DNA from: Anaeromassilibacillus sp. An172 | Lineage (GTDB): Bacteria; Bacillota; Clostridia; Oscillospirales; Acutalibacteraceae | Direction of reading: 5' to 3' | DNA length: 35,783 nucleotides | Assembly (NCBI RefSeq): GCF_002160515.1 | Contig: NZ_NFKS01000031.1 | Location: 1 to 35,783, forward strand | Shown: positions 25,618 through 34,013 of the stretch, piece after piece | How the letters are laid out: every line of letters starts with the position of its first letter | How positions within the stretch are numbered: the stretch's first letter is position 1 | Translations under genes and position numbers: made by a program | The notes under the pieces: model-generated | Seen by the model: only the letters and a program-made list of their open reading frames with translations | Told to the model about the DNA's origin: nothing | Database searches by the model: none

Positions 25618-25872
25618 ATGCTTAGTTTGATATCGCTTGTGTGTGCTGTGTTGGGCTACATACTATTCTTTTTAACAGAGATGGCAATTTTTCCTTTTAT
25701 CCTGATTATTGCCGGTTTGGTTTTATCTCTGGTTGACCTTGAAATGCTTTACAGCAAAGAAAAACTTCAGTTTGACGATTTTATAAAGGAAGCTTTTCAA
25801 ACAAACTGGGGAAGCATTATATCTTTTATTGGAGGAGTAGCTTTTTTGATTTTATTATTTATTTACGCATAA
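25618..25872 (+). CDS. Small two-segment membrane protein
   Basis: 84-residue unrecognised membrane protein. One long or two short hydrophobic segments lie at residues 2-40 and another at 66-83, joined by an acidic, amphipathic loop (LEMLYSKEKLQFDDFIKEAF). AAGGAGGTGG precedes the ATG and the next gene starts 15 bases after its stop, so it belongs to the same operon. The layout suits a small membrane partner for the following PH-SHOCT protein. Confidence 0.75.
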   Translation: MLSLISLVCAVLGYILFFLTEMAIFPFILIIAGLVLSLVDLEMLYSKEKLQFDDFIKEAFQTNWGSIISFIGGVAFLILLFIYA

Positions 25873-25887
25873 TGAGGAGTATTAAAA

Positions 25888-27126
25888 ATGGCTTTTAACG
25901 ATTTTTTAAAGAAAGCTAAGGAAACCGCATCAAGTGCGGCAAACTCGGCTAAAAATGCCGCTAATTCGGCAAAATCAAAGTATGATGAAAAAAGAAAAGA
26001 AGCAAACGCCCAAAAGGCTGAAAGAGAAAGAATAAAAGCTGAAAAGCAGGCGGAGGCAGATGTGGCTGCAAAGAAAATGGTTGAGGATATCAGAGCAAGC
26101 CAAGGAACATTGTTTGACGTTGATAAAAAACAGCTTGCAGATTTTACTGCCGATTATTATGACAAGCTTTATTTGCCGGCGCATAGCGTATCAGCAAGTA
26201 AGTTGATTTTTCATCCTCTTGATAAGAAAATTGACAAGTACGCACAAAAGGACTTTCCCGAATATAACAATGCCAACGAAACGCCTTTGTGGATGATTTT
26301 GGGTAAAGGTCAGCAGAAAATTTTTCTTTCCACTAAAGCTTTGTATTTCAAAAAGGCATATGATGAGGAAAATATGTTTTTCTGCACAGGTACAATTCCT
26401 ATAGAAAATATTGAGTCTGTTTCCTACAGAAAAGACGGCGAAAACTACATATTTGCGTGTAACGGAGTAGAACTGCTTAACAGCAAAACAGGTTTTGCAC
26501 TTGATACAGATTCCTTTGCAGGCTATATAACAAGAATTAAAAACAGAGATTTTACTATTACTAACGAGCAGATAGACAAGCTTATAAAGGAAAAAATAGG
26601 GGAGAATATTTTAAAAATTGTCAACGAATATGTATTTGACGATGAACTTATCCTTTATTTCGCCTGGGGCTGTGACTCTATAACTGCAAAGGACTTTGTA
26701 GTATGCTCAGACAAACAGATGGTTGTGCTTGACCGTGAAGCCTTTGGTTTGACTAAAAATGTAAAGCAATTCTATTATGAAGATGTTACATCCATGGCTA
26801 CAATTCAAAATACAAACGGCTTGCTTGACCTTGCCCTTACAGTTGCGCTGAGCGTCTGTGATTTGGAAATATCAGTTGCAGGAGCGAAGGAACGATTAAA
26901 TAATATGTATACATATGAGGCTGAAAAGGCTGTAAAGGTATACAGAGAATGCAGACGTGGAATTAAAGAGAGCAATAAACAGCCTCAGGTTGTTGTGCAG
27001 CAGGCATCAACTCCACAGGTTGATCCTTTGGAGCAGATACAAAAGCTTCAAAAATTAAAAGAAGCCGGAATTCTTACAGAAGAGGAATTTAACGCTAAAA
27101 AGGCCGACCTTTTGAGTAAAATCTAA
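25888..27126 (+). CDS. PH-like and SHOCT domain protein with N-terminal helical region
   Basis: 412-residue protein without signal peptide. Residues 1-75 are an Ala/Lys-rich amphipathic helix or coiled coil (KKAKETASSAANSAKNAANS) that may lie on the membrane. About 130-225 and 240-345 look like two bacterial PH-like domains (for example KIFLSTKALYFKKAYDEE then IPIENIESVSYRKDG, and FVVCSDKQMVVLD then YYEDVTSMATI). A Gln/Pro linker leads to a C-terminal SHOCT motif (about 382-412, LQKLKEAGILTEEEFNAKKADLLSKI). SHOCT tails are oligomerisation or docking modules. GAGGAGT precedes the ATG. The role is unknown; envelope or stress sensing is plausible from family context. Confidence 0.8.
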   Translation: MAFNDFLKKAKETASSAANSAKNAANSAKSKYDEKRKEANAQKAERERIKAEKQAEADVAAKKMVEDIRASQGTLFDVDKKQLADFTADYYDKLYLPAHSVSASKLIFHPLDKKIDKYAQKDFPEYNNANETPLWMILGKGQQKIFLSTKALYFKKAYDEENMFFCTGTIPIENIESVSYRKDGENYIFACNGVELLNSKTGFALDTDSFAGYITRIKNRDFTITNEQIDKLIKEKIGENILKIVNEYVFDDELILYFAWGCDSITAKDFVVCSDKQMVVLDREAFGLTKNVKQFYYEDVTSMATIQNTNGLLDLALTVALSVCDLEISVAGAKERLNNMYTYEAEKAVKVYRECRRGIKESNKQPQVVVQQASTPQVDPLEQIQKLQKLKEAGILTEEEFNAKKADLLSKI

Positions 27127-27138
27127 ATTATTTATTTT

Positions 27139-27171
27139 GGCTATCATCATTATTTGGTGATAGCCGTTTTT
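27139..27171 (+). terminator. Terminator after the PH-SHOCT gene
   Basis: GGCTATCATCA (27139-27149) pairs with TGGTGATAGCC (27155-27165, one G-T pair) across a 5-base loop, and GTTTTTG follows. Confidence 0.9.
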
Positions 27172-27358
27172 GTGACAGCGGAGAAGAGGATAAAATTCCT
27201 TATATAACTGCGAGACTTTCACGAAAATTTTTAAAATTATTTAATGAAAAAGAAAGATGGACGTTTTATGGGTATCTGTATTGTTATCATAAAATCATAA
27301 GAATAACAGTGTACGTTGCTGTTTCGTGAAAATCTGTCATAGATAAGGGGAGAGAATT

Positions 27359-27646
27359 TTGTCCAGAACATTATTAACCATTGATACGGAATACATTGAA
27401 TACGAAGACCTTAATGGTGTGTACAGGGAATTTGCCGACTTACTGGGAATAGATGCCGCCGTAAAAGTGTACAAGGAGTATCGAGGTCAACAGATTACGC
27501 TTCCTGTTCAGCTGTTTGATAAGGAATATATTGTTTCACAGATTTTGAAAGAATATAACGGATATAACATAAAGCATTTAGCCACCAAGTTTGGATACAG
27601 CGAAAAATGGATACGAAAAATTATTAAGGATAACATAGATAAGTAA
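27359..27646 (+). CDS. Mor-family transcription activator-like protein (copy 2)
   Basis: Paralogue of the 25289 gene, 95 residues, beginning at TTG 27359 with GGGGAGAG upstream. It keeps the same domain order: helical N-terminal part with EFADLLGIDAAVKVYKEYRG, then QQITLPVQLF, then helix-turn-helix HLATKFGYSEKWIRKII. The conserved blocks are stronger at the C terminus, where DNA contact is expected, so both copies may see similar operators. It has its own upstream region after a terminator, so it is a separate unit. An inverted pair TTTCACGAAA (27217-27226) and TTTCGTGAAA (27322-27331) lies in that region. Confidence 0.85.
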   Translation: MSRTLLTIDTEYIEYEDLNGVYREFADLLGIDAAVKVYKEYRGQQITLPVQLFDKEYIVSQILKEYNGYNIKHLATKFGYSEKWIRKIIKDNIDK

Positions 27647-27659
27647 AAATATAATTTAT

Positions 27660-27688
27660 TAGACAAAATGCGAGCTGAGTGATATAAT
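27660..27688 (+). promoter_or_regulatory. Promoter of the WYL regulator
   Basis: TAGACA (27660-27665) and TATAAT (27683-27688) are separated by 17 bases and lie just upstream of the regulator's AGGGGG ribosome site. Confidence 0.7.
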
Positions 27689-27715
27689 AAATTATATACA
27701 TAGGGGGTGAGTTTA

Positions 27716-28636
27716 TTGAATTTGTCTTTGGATTATAAAGGTAACAAGGGCTTCAGACTTTTAAATATTTACGAGCGGTTAAACAAAGGCGAGGTGGTTT
27801 GTAAAGAGGAGCTTGCAAGGGATTTTGGAGTTTCACTTAAAACCATACAGCGTGATATTGACGACTTGAGAGCATATTTAACAGAAGCTCATTTTACTGA
27901 AATAGAAGCCACCATAAAATATGATAAGGCTAAAAACGGTTATTATCTTGTGCGGCTGGAGAGGGAATGGTTTACAAATGAAGAGGTTCTTGCTCTTGCA
28001 AAAATTCTATTGGAAAGCCGAGCCTTTAGAAAAGACGAGCTTTCAGAGCTTATGAAAAAACTTTTAATGCAGACATCTGATAAAGACAGAAAAACCGTTG
28101 AAGACATTATTCACGGTGAGTATATGTCATACATTCCGCCAAGACATAATAAGCGTCTGCTTTCTTTGGTTTGGAATCTTTCAGCTATTGTTAAATCCCA
28201 TAAGATTATAACTTTTTCATACACAAGACAGGACGGCAAGAAAAGTGTTAAAAAGGTTAAACCGGTAGCTATAATGTTTTCTGAGTTTTATTTTTATCTT
28301 ATAGCATATATGGCTGAAGCAGATAAGGATTTTCTGATTGTTTTCAGAATAGACAGAATGGAAGATATAAAAGAAACCGGCGAGATTTTTTCAGTTCCCT
28401 ATAAGGATAAATTCAATGACGGAGAATTCCGTAAAAGAGTTCAGTTTATGTATACCGGAGAACTGAAAACAGTGACCTTTGAGTACAGCGGCGTGCTTGA
28501 AGCAATTCTCGACCGAATTCCCACTTGTAAAATTTTGAAAGAGGAAAAAGGAGTATACACAATCCGAGCCGAAGCCTACGGCGACGGAATTGATATGTGG
28601 CTTAGAAGCCAAGGGGATAAGGTTAAAATTTTGTGA
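27716..28636 (+). CDS. WYL-domain transcriptional regulator, DeoR-type helix-turn-helix
   Basis: Cytoplasmic regulator of about 306 residues. The N-terminal winged helix (about residues 10-60) contains RLLNIYERLNKGE and DFGVSLKTIQRDIDDLRAYL, typical of DeoR-type HTH in WYL proteins. The WYL ligand-binding domain (about 145-225) has KIITFSYTRQDGKKSVKKVKPVAI and FYFYLIAYMAEADKDFLIVFRIDRM. The C-terminal extension (WCX-like, about 240-306) ends IRAEAYGDGIDMWLRSQGDKVKIL. The chosen TTG at 27716 has AGGGGG 8 bases upstream; GTG at 27707 is in frame but lies inside that site. It is monocistronic between its own promoter and terminator, so its targets are unknown. Confidence 0.88.
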   Translation: MNLSLDYKGNKGFRLLNIYERLNKGEVVCKEELARDFGVSLKTIQRDIDDLRAYLTEAHFTEIEATIKYDKAKNGYYLVRLEREWFTNEEVLALAKILLESRAFRKDELSELMKKLLMQTSDKDRKTVEDIIHGEYMSYIPPRHNKRLLSLVWNLSAIVKSHKIITFSYTRQDGKKSVKKVKPVAIMFSEFYFYLIAYMAEADKDFLIVFRIDRMEDIKETGEIFSVPYKDKFNDGEFRKRVQFMYTGELKTVTFEYSGVLEAILDRIPTCKILKEEKGVYTIRAEAYGDGIDMWLRSQGDKVKIL

Positions 28637-28704
28637 TTAAAGATATGAGTTTTATCAAAAACAATACATAAAACATGTTGTTATATATCTCTTCTTTTTA
28701 TAAC

Positions 28705-28748
28705 AAAACCGACATCAGCGAGAAATTGTTGATGTCGGTTTTGTTTTT
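28705..28748 (+). terminator. Terminator of the WYL regulator
   Basis: AAAACCGACATCA (28705-28717) pairs perfectly with TGATGTCGGTTTT (28730-28742), followed by GTTTTTTA. It touches the stop codon of the convergent AraC gene and may serve both sides. Confidence 0.9.
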
Positions 28749-29572
28749 TATTTGTTTTTGTGTGTTTCTCTGTAATCTTTTGGGGACACGCTTTTTTTAT
28801 TTTTGAATAGTCTGGAAAAATACAGAGAGTCGTCATATCCAACCGAACGTGAGATTGTTGATATTGGTAAATCCGTATGTACAAGAAGGTCACAGGCTCT
28901 TTTTACTCTGAAATTCAAAAGATATTCTTTTATTGAAACGCCAACGGCGGATTTAAAAAGTCTGTGGAGATAGGAACGGTCTATATTTAGAAAATCTGCA
29001 ATACTCTGAACTGTTATTTCCCAAGAGTAGTTGGCTTCTATGTATTTTAATGCTTCATCTACATATTCGACACGTCGGTTTTCAACGGAATTTTCTTTGC
29101 TTGGAAATTTCTGTGCCAAAAGAAATAGATATCTGTATAGAATACTGTTCATTATTAAATCTCTGTTTTCAGTAAGCTGATAGGCTTCAAACATTTTTTC
29201 ATGGCAGTTTAAAAATTCCTTATCATTTTCGTATGAGAAAACAGGACATTTTGTAAGAGAGGTTCTTGAAAGGTACTGTTTGATTTTAATGCCCTGAAAT
29301 CCTATCCATGTGTATGTCCATGGGTCATCCTTGTCGGCTTCATAGTATATAAGTGAACCCGGCGTTATTAAAAAAGCCTCTCCTGCGGAAAGATGATAGG
29401 TTTTTCCGTTTGTTTCAAATATTCCTTTTCCCTCCAATATAAGGTGAATTAGATAGCCGCTGCGCAGAGCCGGACCATAGCTGTGTCCCGGAACACATGC
29501 CTCATATCCGCAGGTGTATACCATTGCATCAATATTTTGAGAAAAATCATTTGAAAAAACATAATCATGCAT
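28748..29572 (-). CDS. AraC-family regulator of the alpha-galactoside locus (MsmR-like)
   Basis: Sugar-responsive activator of 274 residues. An N-terminal cupin domain (about 15-140) includes LIHLILEGKGIFETNGKTYHL and LITPGSLIYYEADKDDPWTY, which is typical of MsmR/RafR-type regulators. The C-terminal double helix-turn-helix (about 170-270) reads YIEANYSWEITVQSIADFL and ends with VGYDDSLYFSRLFKNKKSVSPKDYR. I start it at the ATG at 29572, with AAGGCAGTGAG upstream. A longer frame starts at TTG 29638, but that TTG is better read as the -35 of this gene's own promoter. It is divergent from the alpha-galactosidase gene and so is its likely regulator. Confidence 0.9.
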   Translation of the reverse strand: MHDYVFSNDFSQNIDAMVYTCGYEACVPGHSYGPALRSGYLIHLILEGKGIFETNGKTYHLSAGEAFLITPGSLIYYEADKDDPWTYTWIGFQGIKIKQYLSRTSLTKCPVFSYENDKEFLNCHEKMFEAYQLTENRDLIMNSILYRYLFLLAQKFPSKENSVENRRVEYVDEALKYIEANYSWEITVQSIADFLNIDRSYLHRLFKSAVGVSIKEYLLNFRVKRACDLLVHTDLPISTISRSVGYDDSLYFSRLFKNKKSVSPKDYRETHKNK

Positions 29573-29609
29573 CAAACTCACTGCCTTAAAATTACTATTT
29601 GTGTAATAA

Positions 29610-29638
29610 ATTATATCATTATTCGGTGTGTAGGGCAA
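29610..29638 (-). promoter_or_regulatory. Promoter of the AraC regulator
   Basis: On the minus strand TTGCCC (29638-29633) and TATAAT (29615-29610) are 17 bases apart. The -10 lies 38 bases before the chosen start at 29572, which supports that shorter start. Confidence 0.65.
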
Positions 29639-29705
29639 CAGATATATGTAATATTATAATTTAATACAATCAATGAGTTTATAAAAACTATTTAATATAA
29701 CTATT

Positions 29706-29732
29706 GATTTGTGATGATATTAGTCACAAATC
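29706..29732. promoter_or_regulatory. Operator-like palindrome in the divergent intergenic region
   Basis: GATTTGTGA (29706-29714) and TCACAAATC (29724-29732) are perfect inverted repeats separated by 9 bases. The palindrome lies 48-74 bases upstream of the TATAAT at 29780-29785, the place of an AraC-type or CRP-like activator site for the galactosidase promoter. Confidence 0.6.
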
Positions 29733-29776
29733 TGTATATAGAAACAACATTTGTCCATTTAATAAAATTTATTTAT

Positions 29777-29785
29777 TGGTATAAT
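29777..29785 (+). promoter_or_regulatory. Extended -10 promoter of the alpha-galactosidase gene
   Basis: TGGTATAAT (TG at 29777-29778, TATAAT at 29780-29785) is an extended -10 element with no good -35, as expected for an activator-dependent promoter. The start codon is 53 bases downstream. Confidence 0.6.
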
Positions 29786-29837
29786 GTAAGTAAAGAAACA
29801 AACAGAAAACAAATATAAAAAGAAAGAGGGAATATAA

Positions 29838-32024
29838 ATGGCAGTTATTTATAACGATGAAAAACAAATTTTTCATCTGCAAACCAAAGGTACAAGCTAT
29901 GTTATGCAGGTTGTCCGAAACAAGTATCTTCTCCATTTATATTGGGGAAAACGAGTTCAAAATTACTGCGGAACAAGGTCAATAATCCTTAAAAACCGAG
30001 GTTTTGCGCCAAATCCTCAGGAAAATGACAGGGATTTTTCTCTTGATACTCTTCCTATGGAATATCCTCATGGGGGAAACGGTGATTTCAGAAGCTGCGC
30101 TTTTGGAATTAGGGAACAGAACGGAAGCAGAATTTGTGACCTTTCATATGTCGGCTACGAAATAATGAAGGGTAAACCAAAGCTTGAGGGACTTCCATGC
30201 TCTTTCGGTTCGGAGGAAGAGGTTTCAACACTAAAAATCCATATGAAAGATAAAATTTCAGGACTTAGCGTTTTCCTTCTGTACGGAGTCTTTGAAAATG
30301 CGGACGTTATAACACGCAGTGTGGTTTTTGAAAATCATGGAAACAGTCCTTTGACTCTTACAAAGATGCTGAGTATGTCTGTGGATTTCCGTGAAAGTGG
30401 ATTTAAGGTGATGACCTTGTATGGCGCACACAATAATGAAAGAAATGTGGATCTACGACCGCTTAAAAGCGGAATGGTACAGATTGAAAGTTTAAGAGGA
30501 ACAAGCTCTCCGCAGCAAGCCCCTTTTATGGCACTATTAGAGGCAAATGCTTCAGAGGAATCAGGAAATATATATAGCGCGAATTTTGTGTATAGTGGTA
30601 ATTTTACCGCCTTGGCACAGGCGGACGCCTTTGAAAATGTAAGATTTCAAATGGGTATGAACCCATGGAACGGTGAATGGTATCTTGAGCCCAACGAAAA
30701 ATTTTTCACCCCAGAAACAGTAATGGTTTTCTCCTCACAGGGACTTAACGGAATGTCACAGATATACCATAACTTTTATCAGCATAATCTGATAAGAAGT
30801 AAATTTGCATTTCAGCCACGCCCTATACTCATAAATAATTGGGAAGCTACATTTTTTGATTTCAATGAAGATAAGCTGCTTGCCCTTGCTGATAAGGCGG
30901 CGCAGACAGGAATAGAGCTTTTTGTTTTGGATGACGGATGGTTTGGTCACAGAGATAATGACGACAGTTCCCTTGGCGACTGGGTCACAGATAAAAGAAA
31001 GCTGCCTTTGGGACTGTCTCATCTCTCCGACGAAATTCATAACAGAGGACTTAAATTCGGACTGTGGTTTGAACCTGAAATGATATCAAGAAACAGCGAG
31101 CTTTTTAGAAATCACCCTGAATATGCCCTTCACACAGAGGGACGCCCCTATACTTTCGGCAGGGGACAGCTTGTTCTCGATTTGTCTAATGATGAAGTTT
31201 GCCGCTATGTTATCGAAAGTGTTTCAAAGGTTCTTAGAGAAACAAAAATTGACTATGTAAAGTGGGATATGAACAGACACCTCACTGATGTTGGAAGCAT
31301 TAACTTTCCTATGGAAAGACAGGGAGAGATTTTTCACAGGTATGTTTTAGGACTGTATAAAATCTTAGAAGAGCTTACCACAGAGTTTCCGGACATACTT
31401 TTTGAAAGCTGTTCCAGCGGCGGGGGAAGATTTGACCCTGGTATGCTGTATTATATGCCGCAGACATGGTGCAGTGATAATACCGACGCAGTTTGCAGAA
31501 TGAAAATTCAATATGCAACCTCATTTACATATCCGGTTGTTACTATGGGAGCTCATGTAAGCGAGGTGCCGAATCAGCAGACAGGCAGAGTTACACCTCT
31601 TCAGACAAGAGGACAAGTGGCAATGAGTGCAAATTTCGGTTATGAAATTGACCTTACAAAGCTTTCCTCTGAGGAACTTGACGAGATAAAGAAACAGGTT
31701 GCTTTTTATAAAGATATAAGAAATACAATCCAGTTTGGAAAATTCTACAGAATAAAAAGTCCATTTGATGAGAATGTTGCACAGTGGAATTTTGTTTCAG
31801 GCGACGGAAGTCAGGCTGTAGCTTTCCATTTTGAGATTTTAAGCCAGCCGGCAGCACCTATAAAGATATTAAAGCTTAAAGGTTTGGACGCTGATGCCGT
31901 TTACCGTGATATTTCTACCGGTTATGAGTACGGAGGCGACGAGCTTATGTACAGCGGAATAAGTGTTCCGCTTGAGAAAAAAGATTTTAGAAGTGTTTGC
32001 TTTAGATTTGTTAAAGTAAATTGA
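29838..32024 (+). CDS. GH36 alpha-galactosidase, intact
   Basis: Cytoplasmic enzyme (no signal peptide) that hydrolyses terminal alpha-1,6-galactose from melibiose, raffinose or related sugars. Its 728 residues match the usual size for bacterial GH36 enzymes such as AgaB. The N-terminal beta-supersandwich domain covers about 1-320. The barrel has LFVLDDGWFG, then VKWDMNR with nucleophile Asp477, then CSSGGGRFDPGM and WCSDNTDA with acid/base Asp547. The 70-residue spacing is the same as that known for Geobacillus AgaB (478/548). A C-terminal beta domain ends at 728. AAGAGGG precedes the ATG. It is homologous along its whole length to the frameshifted copy at 16114-18290, and it lies upstream of a PTS gene as the working version of that locus. 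Confidence 0.95.
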   Translation: MAVIYNDEKQIFHLQTKGTSYVMQVVRNKYLLHLYWGKRVQNYCGTRSIILKNRGFAPNPQENDRDFSLDTLPMEYPHGGNGDFRSCAFGIREQNGSRICDLSYVGYEIMKGKPKLEGLPCSFGSEEEVSTLKIHMKDKISGLSVFLLYGVFENADVITRSVVFENHGNSPLTLTKMLSMSVDFRESGFKVMTLYGAHNNERNVDLRPLKSGMVQIESLRGTSSPQQAPFMALLEANASEESGNIYSANFVYSGNFTALAQADAFENVRFQMGMNPWNGEWYLEPNEKFFTPETVMVFSSQGLNGMSQIYHNFYQHNLIRSKFAFQPRPILINNWEATFFDFNEDKLLALADKAAQTGIELFVLDDGWFGHRDNDDSSLGDWVTDKRKLPLGLSHLSDEIHNRGLKFGLWFEPEMISRNSELFRNHPEYALHTEGRPYTFGRGQLVLDLSNDEVCRYVIESVSKVLRETKIDYVKWDMNRHLTDVGSINFPMERQGEIFHRYVLGLYKILEELTTEFPDILFESCSSGGGRFDPGMLYYMPQTWCSDNTDAVCRMKIQYATSFTYPVVTMGAHVSEVPNQQTGRVTPLQTRGQVAMSANFGYEIDLTKLSSEELDEIKKQVAFYKDIRNTIQFGKFYRIKSPFDENVAQWNFVSGDGSQAVAFHFEILSQPAAPIKILKLKGLDADAVYRDISTGYEYGGDELMYSGISVPLEKKDFRSVCFRFVKVN

Positions 32025-32333
32025 TAATCGGCGTAAAGCCGTTAAATAAAGACTTTTCTGCCGAAAAAAGTCGTTTGCAGAAGCTGCCATAAAGCACAAT
32101 AAAAATTTTTCTGTAAGCAAAACCAACACATTAAGAGAGGAGGTGCTTTGTTTCGGCAAACTGATTGAAAGAATTATGCTTGCAGTGCTCATTTCAGGAA
32201 ATTATGAAAGGATAAACAGTCGGTACTAAACCGAAAGGGCAGCATTTCTGCGGTATTTCCTGAATGTGCAAATGAACAATAATTGTTTGTTTATATAAAG
32301 TACGGTAAAATAAAAATGTCAGAAGGAAACATA
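32025..32333 (+). other. 309-base spacer between galactosidase and PTS genes, structured or decayed
   Basis: No annotated gene lies here. Several complementary segments are visible: TTCAGGAAAT (32193-32202) with ATTTCCTGAA (32255-32264), enclosing two small hairpins (CGGT/ACCG at 32221-32233 and GCAG/CTGC at 32239-32251); TGCCGAAA (32059-32066) with TTTCGGCA (32151-32158), enclosing AAAGCAC (32091-32097) with GTGCTTT (32143-32149). A strong AGGAGG lies at 32138-32143. A frame stays open for about 58 codons (32050-32223) but has only a GTG directly against that site. It could be a leader RNA, a transcript-stability element, or a gene fragment. Confidence 0.4.
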
Positions 32334-33758
32334 ATGGACGCAAAAAAGCGAGAAAGATATGAAAGCATATCAAAAGAACTTACCGTGTTGGTTGGAGGAA
32401 AAGAAAACATCCAGGGTGTTGCCCACTGCGCCACAAGACTTAGAATAGTTTTGAAAAATAACGACAGCGCAGATTTGGAGAAAATACGCAATGTAGACTT
32501 GGTAAAAGGCGTATTTGTTGCAGGAGACCAGGTGCAGATAATTTTCGGTGCAGGTCTTGTAAACGATGTTTATGAGGTTTTCGCAGAGTACAACAATATG
32601 AAAAACATGAGTCTCAGCGACCTTAAAACAGAAGCAAATAAGAAGATGAATCCTCTCCAGAGAATAATTAAGGCTCTGTCTGATGTGTTTATCGATATTA
32701 TGCCTGGAATCCTTGCTGTGGCTTTGCTTACAGGTATTTCCGGAGTTTTGGGAAATTTTGAATTTGTAGAAAGCAACGAAACACTTTTTGCAATAAACAG
32801 ACTTATTAACATTGCATCAGGCGCAATCTTTGGCTTCCTTCCTTTGGCTGTGGCTTACAGCGCAGTTAAAAGATTCGGCGGCCGTCCGATTTTGGGTATT
32901 GTAATAGGCTGTATAATGCTTTCACCGAGTCTTGCAGATGCATATGCTGCGGCACAGGGAACAGTAGAGGTTACAACTCTCCATATATTTGGTTTAGGCG
33001 TAGATTTGGTAGGTTTCCAGGGTGGTATTATTGTTGCATTGCTTATGGGCTTTATCACAGCGAAACTTGACATCTTTTTTGAAAGAAAAATTCCTGAGGT
33101 TATCAGACTTCTTGTTTCACCGCTTCTCACAACACTTGTCAGTGCACTTCTCCTCTTTATAGTTGTTGGTCCTGTAGGACGTATGCTGGCTTCAGGTATT
33201 ACAAACGGTCTTGTGTTTATGACACAAAACTTTGGCGCAATCGGATACGCTATATTCTCCGGTACACAACAGCTTATAGTAATTACAGGTCTTCACCATA
33301 TTTTCGGAGCTATTGAGGCACAGTTATTGGTTGATACAGGACGAAACTTCCTCAACCCTCTTATGTCTGTGGCAATCATTGCTCAGGGCGGCGCTGTTTT
33401 GGGATATCTTATGCTTCACAGAAAGAGCGCAAAGACAAAAGAGTTGTGCATACCGAGCTTCGTTTCCGTTCTTTTCGGTATAACAGAGCCTGCATTGTTC
33501 GGTATCAACGTAAGATTTAAGTATCCTCTTATAGGCGGATGTATCGGCGGAGCAATCGGTGGTCTTGTAGTTTATTTTGCAGATTTGGCAGCTCTTGGAT
33601 TTGGTACTACTGTAGTTCCGGGAATTGCCTTGGCTGATCCGGCAAATAACGGCTATATTTGGTACATAGTTGCACATCTTACTGCTCTTGTGGCTGCTTT
33701 CCTGCTCACAATAATTTTAGGAAACTTTAAAAAAGACAATAAGGCAGCAACTGTTTAA
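32334..33758 (+). CDS. PTS EIIBC sugar transporter (sucrose / alpha-glucoside family), intact
   Basis: Membrane permease that imports and phosphorylates a sugar. It has 474 residues from the ATG at 32334, with AGAAGGA 6 bases upstream; an upstream in-frame TTG is not supported. The EIIB domain (about 8-85) has VGGKENIQGVAHCATRLRI with the phospho-Cys32. The EIIC domain (about 105-470) has roughly ten hydrophobic segments and the conserved GITEPALFGINVRFKYPL. There is no EIIA domain, so a phosphate donor encoded elsewhere is needed. Adjacent GH36 points to melibiose, raffinose or another alpha-galactoside as substrate. The degenerate copy at 18287-19692 pairs the same two families, there with sucrose-6-phosphate hydrolase. 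Confidence 0.92.
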   Translation: MDAKKRERYESISKELTVLVGGKENIQGVAHCATRLRIVLKNNDSADLEKIRNVDLVKGVFVAGDQVQIIFGAGLVNDVYEVFAEYNNMKNMSLSDLKTEANKKMNPLQRIIKALSDVFIDIMPGILAVALLTGISGVLGNFEFVESNETLFAINRLINIASGAIFGFLPLAVAYSAVKRFGGRPILGIVIGCIMLSPSLADAYAAAQGTVEVTTLHIFGLGVDLVGFQGGIIVALLMGFITAKLDIFFERKIPEVIRLLVSPLLTTLVSALLLFIVVGPVGRMLASGITNGLVFMTQNFGAIGYAIFSGTQQLIVITGLHHIFGAIEAQLLVDTGRNFLNPLMSVAIIAQGGAVLGYLMLHRKSAKTKELCIPSFVSVLFGITEPALFGINVRFKYPLIGGCIGGAIGGLVVYFADLAALGFGTTVVPGIALADPANNGYIWYIVAHLTALVAAFLLTIILGNFKKDNKAATV

Positions 33759-33793
33759 AATCTTAAAACAACTGAATAAAATATAAAAATATC

Positions 33794-33814
33794 CGGGAAA
33801 CTTTGTGTTTTCCG
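33794..33814 (+). terminator. Weak terminator-like hairpin after the PTS gene
   Basis: CGGGAAA (33794-33800) pairs with TTTTCCG (33808-33814, one G-T pair). The following AATGTTTTAATTT is a poor T tract, so termination may be partial. The rest of the 255-base gap to the next gene is AT-rich with no gene seen. Confidence 0.5.
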
Positions 33815-34013
33815 AATGTTTTAATTTATAAAATATATAATTTAATACAGATTAAATTTTGTGAAAAAACAACTGCGTCGCAAGGTGATTTTTAATATTT
33901 TTGTAATGATGATTTTGTATAAAATTGTTTAATTATCATAATTGATTGTACTTGAATTACTATGAATAAATAATGTAAAATCTTTTATAAGAGATATTTG
34001 AGGGGGCAGTCAT

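Noticed and set aside
29573-29638. Longer AraC form starting at TTG 29638
   Set aside because: The TTG is the -35 (TTGCCC) and the following codons contain the -10 (TATAAT) of the gene's own promoter; a better ATG lies at 29572.
32050-32223. 58-codon frame in the galactosidase-PTS spacer as a real gene
   Set aside because: The only start near the AGGAGG is a GTG with no spacing; the frame could equally be chance, so it is recorded under the spacer and not as a CDS.
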